The notes below the pieces were generated by a model. The model searched no databases, was not told where the DNA came from, and saw only the letters and a list, made by a program, of their open reading frames with translations. Of a stretch of DNA of 64,000 nucleotides, positions 63,635 through 64,000 are shown piece by piece. Position 1 is the first letter of the stretch. Every line of letters starts with the position of its first letter. Source of the stretch: Rubricoccus sp963708165 (GTDB lineage Bacteria; Bacteroidota; Rhodothermia; Rhodothermales; Rubricoccaceae); assembly GCA_963708165.1 (NCBI GenBank), contig OY970187.1, forward strand, positions 2,046,001-2,110,000, written 5' to 3'. A program made the position numbers and the translations under genes.

Positions 63635-64000
63635 CCGGCCTCTGGCGCACTGCTCTGCTCGTCTCTCTGATGCTGTTCAGCGCCAGAGGCGCAAGTGCGC
63701 AAGACCGTCCGCCGCCACCGCCGCCGCCTAAGGTCTCGACCGATAGTGGAGTGGAGCTGTTCATGAAGGAGTACTACGTCTCGGCCATCCGAGCGCTCTC
63801 CAACGATCTCCGCCGCGGTCTCCCGCCAGAGGAGGCACGGGAAACTCGCGCGTGGCTCGCCGAAGCGCTCCGTCGCGATGCCTTCGACAGCTCGTCCGAG
63901 TGGGGAATGCAGGATGCGGTCGAGGAGGCACGCGCGGTGGTCGAGTCGTCTCCTGCGTGTCACGCGCGCGCTCTGCTCACGCTCGGCGACGCGTACAACC
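63631..64000 (+). CDS. Exported protein, truncated by the window end
   Basis: The first 123 codons of a gene that runs off the window. It starts with ATG overlapping the previous stop and reads a signal peptide (TALLVSLMLFSARGASAQD) then a seven-proline run and a helical, charged mature part (SAIRALSNDLRRGLPPEEAR; WLAEALRRDAFD). No family recognised from this fragment. Coupled to the amylase gene, so part of the glucan operon. Confidence 0.7.
   Translation, partial: MTGLWRTALLVSLMLFSARGASAQDRPPPPPPPKVSTDSGVELFMKEYYVSAIRALSNDLRRGLPPEEARETRAWLAEALRRDAFDSSSEWGMQDAVEEARAVVESSPACHARALLTLGDAYN

Larger units (their letters stand above)
1..64000. repeat. Dispersed 10-mer GCCTCTGGCG / CGCCAGAGGC, highly iterated over the whole window
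   Basis: The core 9-mer cctctggcg or its complement occurs several times per kilobase in most of the window, inside genes and between them. I count eight copies by eye in 5101-5950 alone. At roughly 70% GC, base composition predicts about two copies in 64 kb on both strands. The usual form carries a leading G. In coding regions it is read in all six frames as ASG, PLA, LWR, ARG, PEA or RQR. Between genes it forms head-to-head pairs such as cctctggcgccagagg. Near-miss variants occur, for example cctctggca at 5497 and cctctgtcg at 21063. Density falls sharply at 4000-4690, 13560-14190, 30540-31084 and 42630-44160, and is lower in 49200-58600. Its function is unknown. Candidates are a DNA uptake sequence, a HIP1-like element or a protein-binding site. 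Confidence 0.95.

Noticed and set aside
1..64000. CRISPR array made of the 10-mer
   Set aside because: Copies are irregularly spaced, in both orientations and inside conserved genes; there are no uniform spacers and no cas genes.
1..64000. tRNA or rRNA genes
   Set aside because: I looked for T-loop-like ggttcga blocks with matching acceptor stems and found none that fold; no rRNA-like stretch is present.

Overview
This is a GC-rich bacterial chromosome segment. Several features point to the Bacteroidota/Rhodothermota side of the tree, plausibly a Rubricoccaceae-like marine rhodothermote (inference; no rRNA gene is present). These are several TonB-dependent receptors, type IX secretion (T9SS) C-terminal sorting domains, a PorV-family barrel, a putative 6S RNA between zapA and rny, and few recognisable Shine-Dalgarno sites. 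Most genes are compactly packed, often with ATGA stop/start overlaps.

The most striking feature is not a gene. The 10-mer GCCTCTGGCG (complement CGCCAGAGGC) recurs throughout on both strands. It lies inside coding regions in all six reading frames, where it leaves ASG, PLA, LWR, ARG, PEA and RQR signatures in proteins. Between genes it forms perfect inverted pairs just after stop codons, and in at least one case it is the stem of an obvious intrinsic terminator. This resembles the DNA uptake sequences of Neisseria or the HIP1 repeat of cyanobacteria, but the sequence is different and I do not recognise it as described. A few short islands lack it and look recently acquired.

Layout. 0-2.5 kb: a frameshifted PAS-GGDEF-EAL protein and an orphan T9SS sorting domain. 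2.5-4.7 kb: a beta-CASP metallo-hydrolase and a small motif-free nucleotidyltransferase pair. 4.7-8.6 kb: a cobalamin riboswitch with terminator, then a BtuB-like receptor, a BtuG-like beta-propeller lipoprotein and a BFD-like ferredoxin, i.e. a vitamin B12 uptake locus. 8.7-14.2 kb: deoxynucleoside kinase, an outer-membrane protein, a divergent Lrp/methionine-gamma-lyase-type pair, and a one-ORF HigB-HigA toxin-antitoxin fusion. 14.3-19.4 kb: a lytic transglycosylase-amidase lipoprotein, a TolB-like propeller lipoprotein and a TonB receptor. 19.6-23.1 kb: glutaryl-CoA-type dehydrogenase with FixX/FixC electron transfer proteins. 23.3-27.2 kb: three unrecognised exported or proline-rich proteins. 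27.4-31.1 kb: Baeyer-Villiger monooxygenase, SDR, a membrane protein and a lipoprotein. 31.1-35.6 kb: L,D-transpeptidase, a Ca/cation exchanger, NhaA and a lipoprotein.

35.6-44.1 kb holds core genes, all on the minus strand: infC-rpmI-rplT-pheS-pheT, a ZapB-like protein, zapA, probable 6S RNA and rny. 44.3-48 kb: a CsaA-like protein, an outer-membrane barrel and an S9 peptidase. 48-64 kb is an alpha-glucan utilisation locus: a LacI-type regulator with GAAAGCGCTTTC-type operators, a TonB receptor, a giant T9SS-exported protein, a PorV-family protein, a starch-binding-like T9SS protein, two GH13 amylases and the start of another exported protein. The likely scheme is surface binding and cleavage of glucan by T9SS cargo, TonB import of oligosaccharide, and LacI-type sensing.

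At least eight otherwise intact genes are split by single-base indels, nearly all one extra base and often at G/C runs. I treat these mainly as likely sequence errors, but I flag them because the pattern is consistent.
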